A DNA stretch of 64,000 nt from contig NC_087067.1 in NCBI RefSeq assembly GCF_963678635.1, forward strand, positions 46,984,001-47,048,000. The letters are read 5' to 3'. The position numbers were made by a program, and so were the translations under genes. The notes below the pieces were generated by a model, which was not told the origin of the DNA, searched no databases, and worked only from the letters and a program-made list of their open reading frames with translations. Of this stretch, positions 7,770-17,705 are shown one piece after another (position 1 is the stretch's first letter; every line of letters begins with the position of its first letter). The DNA comes from Symsagittifera roscoffensis. Lineage: Eukaryota; Xenacoelomorpha; Acoela; Convolutidae.

Positions 7770-10700
7770 ATGGCAGACCGATTCTGGAACTCCGTGCCCG
7801 CGGCCCTGAGGAAGCCCACTCTTGATGAGCTGTACAGGCGCCTGAGGGACTTGGACTATACCCAAATAGACGAGAGAATGGCGGTGATGCTGAATGCCAT
7901 CCTCCAGTTGGAGGACCAGGGTGAGTGCAGGGAGTCTGCAACGGAGGCTGTCTTGATGATCGGCTACACCACCGAGGGAATATCGAACCAAGAACAGACC
8001 AGATGGTTGTCTTGGAATGTGGATGGAGGAGTAAGGGGTTTTGACTTGGCAAGGAATCCTGGCCTGAATAACAACACCGAATATGGCGCAGGGGAATTCC
8101 CATTACCGACTAGGCCAACAGTAAGGTCCACCAGCCAGAGCTCGAGTAGGGTGCCATCGATGTCACGAATGCAACAGACGACCGAAGCATATCCGGATCT
8201 AGGTGTTCTAAAGAAAGAGCTCGAGAAGACGCAGAAGGAAAGGAATAAGGCGAACCTCGATCGGGATCAGGCAAATCTGGATCGGGAGAAGGTTCAGCTG
8301 GAAAGGGACCAGGCGGTCAATGAGCGAGACCAGGCTCTGAGGTTGCTTGAGATACAAAAAGCTGAGCATCAACAGGAGTTAAGGGTGCGGGAGAACGTCG
8401 CGAATCGTGATCAATTGAAGTCGGAGTTGGAAAGGATAGAACAGCGACAACGCGAGCTTGACGCACAGAAGGGAGCCAGGTCAAACGAACGAGTGGTGAC
8501 CAGCTCGAGGCCAGAGTCGCGCATGGAGGTGGATGAAGCTCCCAGGGCTAGAGGACGGTTCAACCTTGACCGCGAGGCCAGAGAACACATGAGTGAAGGG
8601 TTGGAGGTCTGGATACCGAATGACGTGACGCCTTCCCTGCGCAACCTAGAGACTCAACCTGTACGTCCCCTGATGGATGTGGTGTTACCAGGATATACCC
8701 CAACCTCGACGTCGAGTGGCAGTCAGGTGAGCGGCGCCTCATCGCGCCTGAAGGAGCTAGGCGAGAAATTGCAGCAGCAGAGTCGTGAAAGATCGACAAG
8801 GCCAGAGCCTCCCCCAACTTGGAGGGAACAGCCGGTCAGGAATGTCGTGATCGCGAGCTATAAGAAGAATACAGAAGGGAACTACCACAGGCAGAATCGG
8901 CTGGACTGGAGTGCGGAACAGGGAGCCAGGAGGGACTGCTTCCATGACGCAGCCTGGGTGGAGTATCTAGCGCCACCTCGTGTGCCAGAGGGTGCAGTTC
9001 ACCTAATTATAGGGGATAGCCTGGTGCGGGTGTTGACCCAGATACAGTCACATTGGCAGACAGGAGTCTTGAGTTTCGCTGGAGCTGCCACGCCACAGAT
9101 GTTGGCAACCCTGGACATGCTAGGGATGACCAAAGTTTACACAGTGACCCTGATGGTTGGGACCAACGACGTGTCAAGGGGAGAAGCGAGGAAAGTAACG
9201 AGGTTGTGCGACAAGATGAGCTGCCTTCTTGAGGAACTGAGGATCCAGATGGATCCCATCCTGCTGACGGTATGCACGGTCCCCTACAACATGATGTTTG
9301 ATCAGCACGCCCTAGAGATGAACCAGAAGGTGCGGAGCCTGAACAAGGTGATCCGAGACATACACCGAAAGAGTGTGCTTCCTCTCAGGCTGTTGGACAT
9401 AGCAGAACGTATGGAGAAAAAGGGATTCCCTGAAGACACCTCAAAAGATGGAATCCATTTCGATAGGCCAAGGGGAGCGGAGTGGCTGAACGACGTCTTC
9501 CAGGAACACATAAACACGCTAGAGGCGGACCTGCTAGAGACAGCCCAATTCACTTTAGGACCACCTCCCAACCCACCATTCCTTGCCTCGAGGGCCTTGG
9601 CTGGTCGCTTGGGACCGAGAGTTGACACTAGAGACAGTTCATGGAGCAGCCAGACCAGATTGCAGAGTGCCACGCCAATGGAGTCTGAGGAGGTGACGTC
9701 ATCAACACCTCCAAGCTCGGCGATATCCTCAGTGGTAGTGGCAGAGAGCAAACGGGAAAATAAGTCTATGGAGACCGCTCGCTTGAGATATCCCGAGAAG
9801 GTGAAAGAACTGGATCTAGAGAGTTTGGAATGCAGGCAAGAATTGGCGGAAACCCTGGGGATCGAACGAGTATCACACGAGGACTTGAATAGGCATCATT
9901 GCGTGGACTGGTTGAAAGCTCATGAGGCGCACTTCTCGAGAGCGAAGTTGATGGAGACCACAGACCTGACGGTAATTCCCACAAAAACGATCATGGGACC
10001 CATTAATTACAGACCTCTCAAGCTGCTGGGGAGTCCGGGACTTATAGCAGAACCTCCCAAGCACCGAACTAGCATCGCCAGAATCAGGTTGGCAACCCCG
10101 GCACAGTTGAAGGTGGTAGACAAGCTACTCAATCCGGGAGGAACGGGATTGCCAGATGCCGCTTACGAAGGCTCGAAATTGGCGGAAGACCCCAGGTACG
10201 GGAAGCCCTGTGGGAGTACCCAGCTGGCCAAAACCCTGGCAGTATATGATAGAGCAGACCCAGCTGCTGCGAGAGTAGTCATTGTGGCGGGATCAGACTT
10301 CGAAGGAACGTCTCCCAAGTTGTTCTGGCCGGAGACTTTGATATACTCTTTGCCAGGAGCTGAATTGAATCAGATGTTAACTCTGGTAGTGGCAATAAAG
10401 TCGGAGATGCCCTGTGAACCTGAACTGCTATTGTTTGCAGGGATGAATGATCACCTGCACGCGATGGGACTTCTTGAGCAACTAAAGGGCGATGAAATTC
10501 CGACATCGAGGAAGATATGGGAAGCCATTCAAGCGTTGTTTGCGGCGATGAATGAAGTGCAAGAGAATGTTGTCTCGAGATTCGGGTCCAAGACGAAGGT
10601 GGTGTTTACCACATCCCCTGGATACGCGAATATGCCACCCGCCCTACAGTTCGTGTACGCGGTCTTGATCCTGATAGCAGAAGGGAGTGAATGGCGGATT

Positions 10701-11996
10701 CTAATGGCAGCCCCCAATCGGGAGTTCGATCCATCGAGCCTGAGACTTCGCAAGTCAGAATTGGCGGCGGCATGGGCGGATATATCTCATGCACTGAGGG
10801 GCTTTTATGGACTAGCCGACATCCTGATCGTATTAGACGAGGTGCTCTTGCTAGAGATATCGAACTTTGCCAGGCAGCTCAAGTTCAGCCCAGTCATCGG
10901 GGACGATCACCCGGCGATAAGCAAATTAACGGCCAGCCTGTGGTTTCGGAGTATGGATGTAAAGATCACGAACTCCACCAGCAAGTCTAGAGGTCCCAGT
11001 AACGAGAGAAGAAATGTGGCCGAGACGGAAAAGCAATTAGGATCGTTGAAATATCGTTTGACTCAAGAGAATGGCTGGTGGCCATTTTTGACACCAAGGT
11101 TGGAGAACGCCACGAATAAGACAAGGGAGGAAGCACCACTCCTCGTGAAGCAAGTCTGGAGTTTCCTAGAGAAGCAACTGGAGCTGGCCGAGGTAAGAGA
11201 CATGACGGTGGCTAGATTTGTCTCGGCCGCCAATGAAGTGACAATCGCAGGGTTCTGGAGAGAGCACGCCAAAGGCGAATTGAAGACTCGGAGGGATTAC
11301 GAGATTCTCAAGTTCTTGAGTCCTTGCTGGGAGAAGGAATTCTTGGCAGGAATATTCGGTACCACGGCGACTATCTTTGGAGCCTTCGTGCAGGAGATAC
11401 TGGGCATGCCCATCAGCCTGCTCTTGGCCCTGTATTTGGTCTACCCCAGATACTTGTTCAACATGGGTCCAGCATACATGTTTAGTCGGGGAGTGGAGAC
11501 ACTTCGAGTTGATGGGTACCTGGCACTAGTGCTCTTGACCCATGGGGAATTGGTGTCGTTTCATCGGTTAATGGAATATGGAGAACCTCTGTCTATGGGG
11601 AGAGTCCACACGAGCATTGAAACCAGCTCCTACAAGTGTGCCGCAGGGTTGAAGACACTGCTGGTGCAATACCTCATGATGCAGAATCGATACATGACGG
11701 GTGAAGATGAGAACCCAACCTCGACAGAAGAATGGGAGAAGGCGAACAGAGGGATGCCTCTGTTGACGGACCTGTGCCTGGCAATGAGGTCGGACCCAAT
11801 GGGGATAATCCGAGGTCTAGAGGAGGTGGTGACCTGCATCTATGGTCCAGCAGTGACATACGCGTTTCCAGATCCCCTGGTGATAACATATCGTCACTCG
11901 GTGACGCACTTGAGTCTCATCAGCGTACTGGATGGTACAGCGCTGAATTGGTGTCAGCAGGAGGTGCTCAGGGCGCGTATGAAAGTGAAAGTCTAA
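7770..11996 (+). CDS. ORF2: SGNH/GDSL hydrolase-domain protein (copy A)
   Basis: Second large protein of the element, 1408 residues, starting at the first ATG of the frame. N-terminus (1-80) is a conserved helical block also found in copies B and C. Residues about 147-234 form a highly charged coiled coil with repeats such as LDRDQANLDRE. Residues about 412-566 carry all SGNH hydrolase blocks: GDS (nucleophile Ser), the block II Gly in SFAGAATPQ, GTND (Asn) and DGIHFD (Asp, His), so an active esterase, lipase or deacetylase is possible. A second similar layout follows at about 836-985 (VAGSDFEG, FAGMNDHLHA). The C-terminal third has one hydrophobic stretch near 1195-1230 and a conserved block with YGPAVTYAFPDP. 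There is no signal peptide, so I do not call it an envelope protein. SGNH esterase domains are known in ORF1 of CR1-type LINEs. Confidence 0.85.
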   Translation: MADRFWNSVPAALRKPTLDELYRRLRDLDYTQIDERMAVMLNAILQLEDQGECRESATEAVLMIGYTTEGISNQEQTRWLSWNVDGGVRGFDLARNPGLNNNTEYGAGEFPLPTRPTVRSTSQSSSRVPSMSRMQQTTEAYPDLGVLKKELEKTQKERNKANLDRDQANLDREKVQLERDQAVNERDQALRLLEIQKAEHQQELRVRENVANRDQLKSELERIEQRQRELDAQKGARSNERVVTSSRPESRMEVDEAPRARGRFNLDREAREHMSEGLEVWIPNDVTPSLRNLETQPVRPLMDVVLPGYTPTSTSSGSQVSGASSRLKELGEKLQQQSRERSTRPEPPPTWREQPVRNVVIASYKKNTEGNYHRQNRLDWSAEQGARRDCFHDAAWVEYLAPPRVPEGAVHLIIGDSLVRVLTQIQSHWQTGVLSFAGAATPQMLATLDMLGMTKVYTVTLMVGTNDVSRGEARKVTRLCDKMSCLLEELRIQMDPILLTVCTVPYNMMFDQHALEMNQKVRSLNKVIRDIHRKSVLPLRLLDIAERMEKKGFPEDTSKDGIHFDRPRGAEWLNDVFQEHINTLEADLLETAQFTLGPPPNPPFLASRALAGRLGPRVDTRDSSWSSQTRLQSATPMESEEVTSSTPPSSAISSVVVAESKRENKSMETARLRYPEKVKELDLESLECRQELAETLGIERVSHEDLNRHHCVDWLKAHEAHFSRAKLMETTDLTVIPTKTIMGPINYRPLKLLGSPGLIAEPPKHRTSIARIRLATPAQLKVVDKLLNPGGTGLPDAAYEGSKLAEDPRYGKPCGSTQLAKTLAVYDRADPAAARVVIVAGSDFEGTSPKLFWPETLIYSLPGAELNQMLTLVVAIKSEMPCEPELLLFAGMNDHLHAMGLLEQLKGDEIPTSRKIWEAIQALFAAMNEVQENVVSRFGSKTKVVFTTSPGYANMPPALQFVYAVLILIAEGSEWRILMAAPNREFDPSSLRLRKSELAAAWADISHALRGFYGLADILIVLDEVLLLEISNFARQLKFSPVIGDDHPAISKLTASLWFRSMDVKITNSTSKSRGPSNERRNVAETEKQLGSLKYRLTQENGWWPFLTPRLENATNKTREEAPLLVKQVWSFLEKQLELAEVRDMTVARFVSAANEVTIAGFWREHAKGELKTRRDYEILKFLSPCWEKEFLAGIFGTTATIFGAFVQEILGMPISLLLALYLVYPRYLFNMGPAYMFSRGVETLRVDGYLALVLLTHGELVSFHRLMEYGEPLSMGRVHTSIETSSYKCAAGLKTLLVQYLMMQNRYMTGEDENPTSTEEWEKANRGMPLLTDLCLAMRSDPMGIIRGLEEVVTCIYGPAVTYAFPDPLVITYRHSVTHLSLISVLDGTALNWCQQEVLRARMKVKV

Positions 11997-11997
11997 A

Positions 11998-14900
11998 GTG
12001 AAAGATGCCGAGATGATGGTGTGCAACTTCAGGGGACAAATGCAATGTAGAATGGGAGGCAAGCGAGAGGGCCCCATTGAAATGTATCCAAAGTTTTGGA
12101 ACCTAAACCCATTGACGGCCGACGGACGAGAAGTCTTGAGAATCCCCGCCTGGAAGGAGTGCTTTGCACTAGTCAAGAGGGAGCTGGAGGCCATAATGGA
12201 GAAAGAAATCCTACCAGCCACCATGCCTGAGTTCCCGACAGTCAGGAGGATGACCTTGGGAATGAATAGTCCCTTGGTGGTTCCCTCCATAATGGCGAAG
12301 ATGATGACGGAGGAAACGCAGAGGCATTTCACGGATGGCTGGGATCCCCTGTTCATCGGCTACACGGCGGCAGTCTACTTCCACATCAGCGAGATGAAGG
12401 TAAATTCGTGGACGACGCAAGCGAAAAAGAGTAGAGGTTCGCAGCCCCCTGGATATGAAGTGCGGAAAGTCTTGAGGACTCTTGAGAAGGAAGGACTTGA
12501 GAATATGCTACCCATATGGGATGATGGCAGGATGATTGTGATGGAGGGGCACGTCGCATTGGTGGACGAAATGAAATTTGCCACGAGAAAATACAAGGCA
12601 CCCTATGGCTTGGAACAAGTAGAAGTGACACAGGAGGGAACAGAACTAGATGCAGCAGGTCAACTGCATGTAGCCCTGACGGAATATAAAAAGCTGGATC
12701 CTACGACACCGTCACCACTGTCTGTAGACACGCCTGGAGACAAGAGGAGTGGACCTGTTGAGGATCGATTCAAAAGAATTCTCGAGAGAAGAAGAAATGA
12801 ATCAGAGGAAGAGAGTATGGATGAAACTCTCAGTGAAGCTGGAGAAGACATGGAGGTGGGGAATACGCCTGAACCAGGGCCATCAGGGGAGGAACTCACC
12901 ACTCAAGAGCTGTTGAAAGACTTGAGCGAAGAGAATTGGGCAGATACTGCCACCCCACCTCTGAACCCGTCCCCGCGGAAGAACCTAGAGTTGCCATTGG
13001 CAGGTGAGACCTTCAATATGGGGATGTTACTCTTGAGCTCGGAGGAAAGGGAGAAGAACACGTTCGAAGGGAACAGGGACATATTCTTGGGATCTCTCGA
13101 GGATGACGCTTGGCAGGAATTCCTGGGGGAATTCAATCGAGAAGTGGGCAGCGAGACGACGCTGGACAAGTTCAAGAAGGAACTGTGGGACGCAGTAGTG
13201 AGATTCGGGGAACCGCTCCTGATAGGAACGGGCCTGGATGAGAAAGCAAGAAAAGAGCTGCTGAACAAGCTAGCGGAGCTGAGGAACGCACGATCGAAGA
13301 CTAGAAAAGAGAAATGTGAGGACAGCTCTACTCTGAAACAAAAAACTGTGGATAAAATGGTTGATGATATAAAAAGGGATAAGGTTGGGACTAGTAATAT
13401 GATTAAAAGTACTAATATCCTTAAGGCTCGAGCAGGGGGGAGGCAAGAGTTGGAAGGAGTGGATGGAGAGGTCGAATCAATGATGATAGCCACAACACCC
13501 TCGAGCAGAGATGTGAAGACTCACAAGAGGAAGAGAGAAGTGGAAGGATGGGGTAGTCCTTCAGTGGATGCTGTTTCGGAAGGAAACTTGAGAGAGACGG
13601 CGCCCATCGTTTTGGCTCGATGCAAGACGGCGGCATACAAGAACAGCTCGGAGCTCAGGAAACCACTTGAAGTAGAAAAGGAAATAGAGGTTTCCACCAG
13701 TTCGACGTCAGAAGAAGACTTCAAGCCTCAGAAGGTAAACGTGAAGAGAGGTTCAACGAACGGACAGGTAGGGGAAGTGGAGATCGGCAAAGAATGGATC
13801 TCGAAGGCACATCAGGACATGGGCAAACAAGTGACGAGTGATCCATTGGAGAGGAACAAGACGAGGAACACTTCCCGGACGTGGTGGGTGGCCCTCGAAA
13901 CATTGAAGGAAGTGGAGGACTGCTTGAAGAAGTTGGACAGTGGAATAGCTCGCAGGCGATGCAATTGGGCCACCCAGCAAAAAGCCGAGGTTAATAAGAT
14001 AGAGATGGCAAGTCATCTGAAGAGGTCCTGGCAGAGTTTGTTGAAGGATCATTTTGAAGAGGCGATGAGAACATCCTCATCAGCACCGCCACTAATGGCG
14101 AATCCCTTCGTTAGAACTGCGGGACAATTAATGTTCACCTGGAGTCTGGTGGGAATAGAGTTGGAGACATTGACCTCGTATGACAGGCTGAAGTTGGGAA
14201 GCAAGAAGCTAGAGGTGTATCAGGCACTGATGCAACACGTGGCCAGGGACAATTCAGGCTTGAGCCTGGCTAGAAGAAAAGATGCCACATGTTTCTTGAG
14301 ATGGATAATGTCAATGATGTCTGATAGCACCATCCTGGCATGCCACCAGAGAGCAAGTGGAAGTAAAACCATGGAGAAAAGAGTCTCAACGATCATCTTG
14401 AACGTATATCAGAGTACAGGAATAGAGAAAGAAGATGGTTCCAGACTATCCTTAGAGAACCATCGAAAGCTGGACGAGGTACGGAGGTTCTCTAATAAGA
14501 AGTTCGAGGAAGAACATGATGTTCACCGTAACCTGGCCTCGTCAGAACAGTACTCGAGACTCAGTGAGAAGGGGGAATACCAATATGTGTCTGGAGTGAT
14601 GGGAATAGCCTACAATCCCTTCTTAGACTCGGAAGCTGGAGGAGCCCACAGAAACCATGAGGTAGCGGAGCTACTGAAGTTTTGGACAGAAAGAATAATG
14701 GAGATAGACGCGGTGGAGAAAGAGGGGCCGAGCCTGGGCCTGATTCTTGAGGAAACACCAGAGGTGATAAGCATACCGCGCTCAAACAAGAGAGTTGAAG
14801 TGAACATGGGCGGTGGAAATGGCTTGTTAACTACGAACTTGGGAGTGATATGGAAGCTACTAAGACCCTCCTGGTGTCCACATCCCCATGCGAGTCTAAT

Positions 14901-16641
14901 CGAGGAAACCACCGAGCGAGTGAGGTTAGCACCAACGGAAGATGAAGATCTGGCGAAGTTGAGTGTGCTACATAAGCTAATCACGCCCCAGATGCAAGAG
15001 CCAAGCGAAAGGACGAGCGACCCCGGGTCAGCAAAGAAATTGGAGCCGGGTAGCTGTCTGGATTCGACGTGTGGGAACGGAGAGCACATCTGCGATGGAC
15101 GGTCATGCGTCAGAATACTGTCGTTTCAAAAAGAAGACCTGGTCACTTGGTTCGAAGACATCACAGAAAGGGAGAAAAGTGAAGTGCAAATAACAGCGGA
15201 ATGTTACGCGAGAACCACGGTGAATATAGCGACAGCTCTCGGATTCTTCTCGAGAATGTGTGGTCTGCAGGCACTGGAGAGACTGGAATCTGAACATCAT
15301 TTAGTGACGGCGTTGAGCGTAGAATCATGGCCCGGGGTGTTGCAGGTGACTCAAAAACACATCCGGAGCTGGAAGGTTGGTCTTGAGGCGGAAATGGGAT
15401 TTCCCATGAGCAAAGCTTATGGCTTGCCATTGAACGCGAAATCGCTGATAGGGTCAATGATGGCCAACTTGTGCGGAAGTCACTACCCGCTACACATGGC
15501 GATGGTGGAAGTGTCCAGCCAGAGAATACTGGTGGACAAGGCCTTCTCAGTGCCCAAGTGCGTGAGGTTGGCTCGGATGTCGCATCACTCGCACAAGTTG
15601 TTGAGAAAAATCAAAGGGACAGTACCAAAAGAATTGAGAGATGACTTAAGTGAAATCTGGGGAGAAGATCTTCTGAAGTTGGAAAGAGAAAACACAAGCG
15701 ATAACGAGAGACAAAACGTGATCGGGAAACCTGTGGGAAGTACTACGAACCTGGAAGACAACGACACGATGCACGAGAAAATGATGGAGCTTGAGCCTCT
15801 CTTGGAAGCCTCAGGGGAGCGTAATCTCAGGAGCATTGAGATCTCTCATGGGGAATGCCCATGCCACTGTTTGGCACAAACGGTGTGGTATCCAGATCAC
15901 AAGAACCTTTGCCTGGTGTGGGATGTGGAGGAGATTCGGTCGATCGGACTACCGGATCACCGGCAGAAGGTGACGCTCTTAGTAGTGAGTACGATGTTAG
16001 CTCTGAGATGGATAGAAGAGAATATAACGAAGTATAGGGAGGCGACGACGCCAACGGCTGAGTCAATATACGCGATAGACTACAGCAGGAGACTCGAGTT
16101 GTTTGAGACTGCGTGCAAAGTATTAGCCATACCGACGGAAGTCAGGCACGTATGGAGTCGCTTGAGGTACTTTCCATGGTTTCGGGCGACACTGACGTCT
16201 TGGTTGTACATGACAACGAAAGATCACATGAGAAAACATCAAAAAGAGTATCGACAGTTCCAGGCCGAGATTGGGCCGGAAGCTTTCAAGAGACCCCTGC
16301 TAACCCATCGTAATGCGATCACGACAGGATGGAAAAGAGTGGGTAAGATGTCTAGAGACAATACCAAAGCGAGGGAGTCGATACTAGAGGAAGACCTGGC
16401 GAAGAACGTGAGCTTGAGCCTGCACAACTCCTTTTGCTTGAACCGAGAAGCTAGGGTGAAGGCACTACCCAACCAAGCAAAGAGGTTGCAGGAGCAGAGA
16501 GAATGGATGCAATCCTATGAACAGCTGAAGGCTGGGGAGGAGATAGTGATTAGTTCCGATGATGAAGAGGAACTGTTGAGACAGTTTGCCGCATCCAGCA
16601 CTTCAGGATGCAGTACCTCCAAGGCGAAGAGTACGAGATGA
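11998..16641 (+). CDS. ORF3: conserved protein of unknown function (copy A)
   Basis: Third large protein of the element, about 1540 residues; first in-frame ATG at 12013, directly behind ORF2. I recognise no known domain. The first 130 residues and the last 600 or so are clearly related to matching stretches in copies B and C; the middle (about 220-620) is charged, low in complexity and probably disordered. Visible blocks include a Cys-rich patch near 1018-1037 (C-X5-C-X6-C-X4-C), CPCHCLAQTVWYP near 1283, a LTHRNAITT block near 1435 and HNSFCLNRE near 1480. Near the end, EIVISSDDEEE looks like a SUMO-interacting motif. No transmembrane segment or signal peptide stands out. How it is translated after ORF2 is not visible; re-initiation or read-through are options. 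A role in particle assembly, host control or replication cannot be decided. Confidence 0.8.
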   Translation: MKDAEMMVCNFRGQMQCRMGGKREGPIEMYPKFWNLNPLTADGREVLRIPAWKECFALVKRELEAIMEKEILPATMPEFPTVRRMTLGMNSPLVVPSIMAKMMTEETQRHFTDGWDPLFIGYTAAVYFHISEMKVNSWTTQAKKSRGSQPPGYEVRKVLRTLEKEGLENMLPIWDDGRMIVMEGHVALVDEMKFATRKYKAPYGLEQVEVTQEGTELDAAGQLHVALTEYKKLDPTTPSPLSVDTPGDKRSGPVEDRFKRILERRRNESEEESMDETLSEAGEDMEVGNTPEPGPSGEELTTQELLKDLSEENWADTATPPLNPSPRKNLELPLAGETFNMGMLLLSSEEREKNTFEGNRDIFLGSLEDDAWQEFLGEFNREVGSETTLDKFKKELWDAVVRFGEPLLIGTGLDEKARKELLNKLAELRNARSKTRKEKCEDSSTLKQKTVDKMVDDIKRDKVGTSNMIKSTNILKARAGGRQELEGVDGEVESMMIATTPSSRDVKTHKRKREVEGWGSPSVDAVSEGNLRETAPIVLARCKTAAYKNSSELRKPLEVEKEIEVSTSSTSEEDFKPQKVNVKRGSTNGQVGEVEIGKEWISKAHQDMGKQVTSDPLERNKTRNTSRTWWVALETLKEVEDCLKKLDSGIARRRCNWATQQKAEVNKIEMASHLKRSWQSLLKDHFEEAMRTSSSAPPLMANPFVRTAGQLMFTWSLVGIELETLTSYDRLKLGSKKLEVYQALMQHVARDNSGLSLARRKDATCFLRWIMSMMSDSTILACHQRASGSKTMEKRVSTIILNVYQSTGIEKEDGSRLSLENHRKLDEVRRFSNKKFEEEHDVHRNLASSEQYSRLSEKGEYQYVSGVMGIAYNPFLDSEAGGAHRNHEVAELLKFWTERIMEIDAVEKEGPSLGLILEETPEVISIPRSNKRVEVNMGGGNGLLTTNLGVIWKLLRPSWCPHPHASLIEETTERVRLAPTEDEDLAKLSVLHKLITPQMQEPSERTSDPGSAKKLEPGSCLDSTCGNGEHICDGRSCVRILSFQKEDLVTWFEDITEREKSEVQITAECYARTTVNIATALGFFSRMCGLQALERLESEHHLVTALSVESWPGVLQVTQKHIRSWKVGLEAEMGFPMSKAYGLPLNAKSLIGSMMANLCGSHYPLHMAMVEVSSQRILVDKAFSVPKCVRLARMSHHSHKLLRKIKGTVPKELRDDLSEIWGEDLLKLERENTSDNERQNVIGKPVGSTTNLEDNDTMHEKMMELEPLLEASGERNLRSIEISHGECPCHCLAQTVWYPDHKNLCLVWDVEEIRSIGLPDHRQKVTLLVVSTMLALRWIEENITKYREATTPTAESIYAIDYSRRLELFETACKVLAIPTEVRHVWSRLRYFPWFRATLTSWLYMTTKDHMRKHQKEYRQFQAEIGPEAFKRPLLTHRNAITTGWKRVGKMSRDNTKARESILEEDLAKNVSLSLHNSFCLNREARVKALPNQAKRLQEQREWMQSYEQLKAGEEIVISSDDEEELLRQFAASSTSGCSTSKAKSTR

Positions 16642-17056
16642 ATGGGCAAATCGGATGGATCTTGAGTCTTGAGAGGGAAGGGGGGCTTGAGCGTGGATCC
16701 GAGTGAAACTTGGATTCACGAAAAAGAAATTTTAACAAAGCAAATATTGTTACTAATATACTATATTTATTATATAAATCGAAATGCTGCATGACAATTT
16801 CCTGATTGAATAGGACAAAAGAGATTTTAAAATGATTGGCTTGAAAAGCGAAAATTCAAGGGTGCAGGTGTATGCAGATTTTGGTTGCTGTTTAGCAATA
16901 GTGTGAAAATTTTAAATGGCTGTGAATTTTGGGGTGTAGATAAGCTTAAATCTGCTGCAAACTTCTGTAAATGACCACTGGCACTGTATCTTGAGCAACA
17001 CTCGGTTTTTCTGGGACTCACTGGCAGAAGACAGCGCGCGATGAGGACATCGATCT
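16642..17056 (+). other. 3' untranslated stretch of copy A
   Basis: About 415 bases with no gene between ORF3 and the primer motif at the LTR. It begins with a purine run (16669-16686) and an AT-rich stretch near 16735-16790. Nothing else is recognised. Confidence 0.7.
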
Positions 17057-17070
17057 CGAGTCCGGGAGTA
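17057..17070 (+). promoter_or_regulatory. Polypurine-side motif (plus-strand primer), copy A
   Basis: GAGTCCGGGAGTA stands directly before the LTR start TGTGCC. The same place in copies B and C reads CTGTCCGGGGAGTA on the sense strand. It is absent next to the outer end of copy C's 5' LTR, as expected for a plus-strand primer that is part of the internal region. Confidence 0.65.
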
Positions 17071-17499
17071 TGTGCCAGTCGGTCATATTTGGAAGTTTGA
17101 CCTTGAGAGAAGCAAAAAAACACTTGATTTTGGAGTGAAATTTAATTTTTCAAAATTTCGAATGGAACCTGTCATGCACGATTTTCTCGCGAGAACTGAG
17201 AATCAGAAAAAGAGATAAGAACAAAGTCAGAACAATTGAGTCGCATACGCGGGAAAGTCGCAAGAAAAAGCAGTAGGAAATTGCTATTCGCAATTTCCAT
17301 CACTATAATAATCGAGAGTAGAGCTGTCCCATCTGTGACAGAGACGAGAGTATTCCCTCGAATTGGATTATAACGACTGGAGTATTATTCGGAACTGGAC
17401 TAGAGTGAACCTTCGGTGGAAAGGTGGACAGCTTGAGTGTCCTAATGGTTCACAAGAAAACTATTGTCTAGAGTATAAACTCGTTCTCATTGTTAAAAC

Positions 17500-17506
17500 T
17501 ATAAAA
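17500..17506 (+). promoter_or_regulatory. TATA-like box in LTR A
   Basis: TATAAAA, about 190 bases before two AATAAA signals. Candidate core promoter; position fits but there is no independent support. Confidence 0.35.
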
Positions 17507-17657
17507 CATTAGACTCATTTAGTTACGTTATTTAATTCTTGAGTTAGTTACCGACTGGATTATTTCCCACTTCTTGAGCGTGCTACTATGTGAGTACAAA
17601 TTTAAATTCCTAGAGTGTGTTTTATGATTGTTATGTTGAGGTAAGGCGAGTTTTAGG

Positions 17658-17680
17658 TTGATCCATCTGAAATGGATCAA
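17658..17680 (+). other. LTR hairpin just before the poly(A) signal, copy A
   Basis: A 9-bp perfect stem TTGATCCAT / ATGGATCAA with a 5-base loop. The LTRs of copy C have a hairpin at the same relative place built from AATCCAT / ATGGATT, so the structure is kept although the surroundings have diverged. It may act in RNA 3' end formation or strand transfer. Confidence 0.5.
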
Positions 17681-17693
17681 AGTTCCACTGTCT

Positions 17694-17705
17694 AATAAAA
17701 ATAAA
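17694..17705 (+). terminator. Poly(A) signals in LTR A
   Basis: Two adjacent AATAAA hexamers (17694-17699, 17700-17705), 14 bases after the conserved hairpin. Likely the 3' end signal of the element RNA. Confidence 0.5.

Noticed and set aside
7770-16641. ORF2 or ORF3 as an envelope protein
   Set aside because: No signal peptide, no clear fusion peptide and no C-terminal membrane anchor; ORF2 has one hydrophobic stretch only, and its SGNH motifs explain it better.
16669-16686. Purine run after ORF3 as the polypurine tract of copy A
   Set aside because: The LTR border defined by comparison with copy C is at 17071, and the conserved motif at 17057-17070 sits directly beside it.
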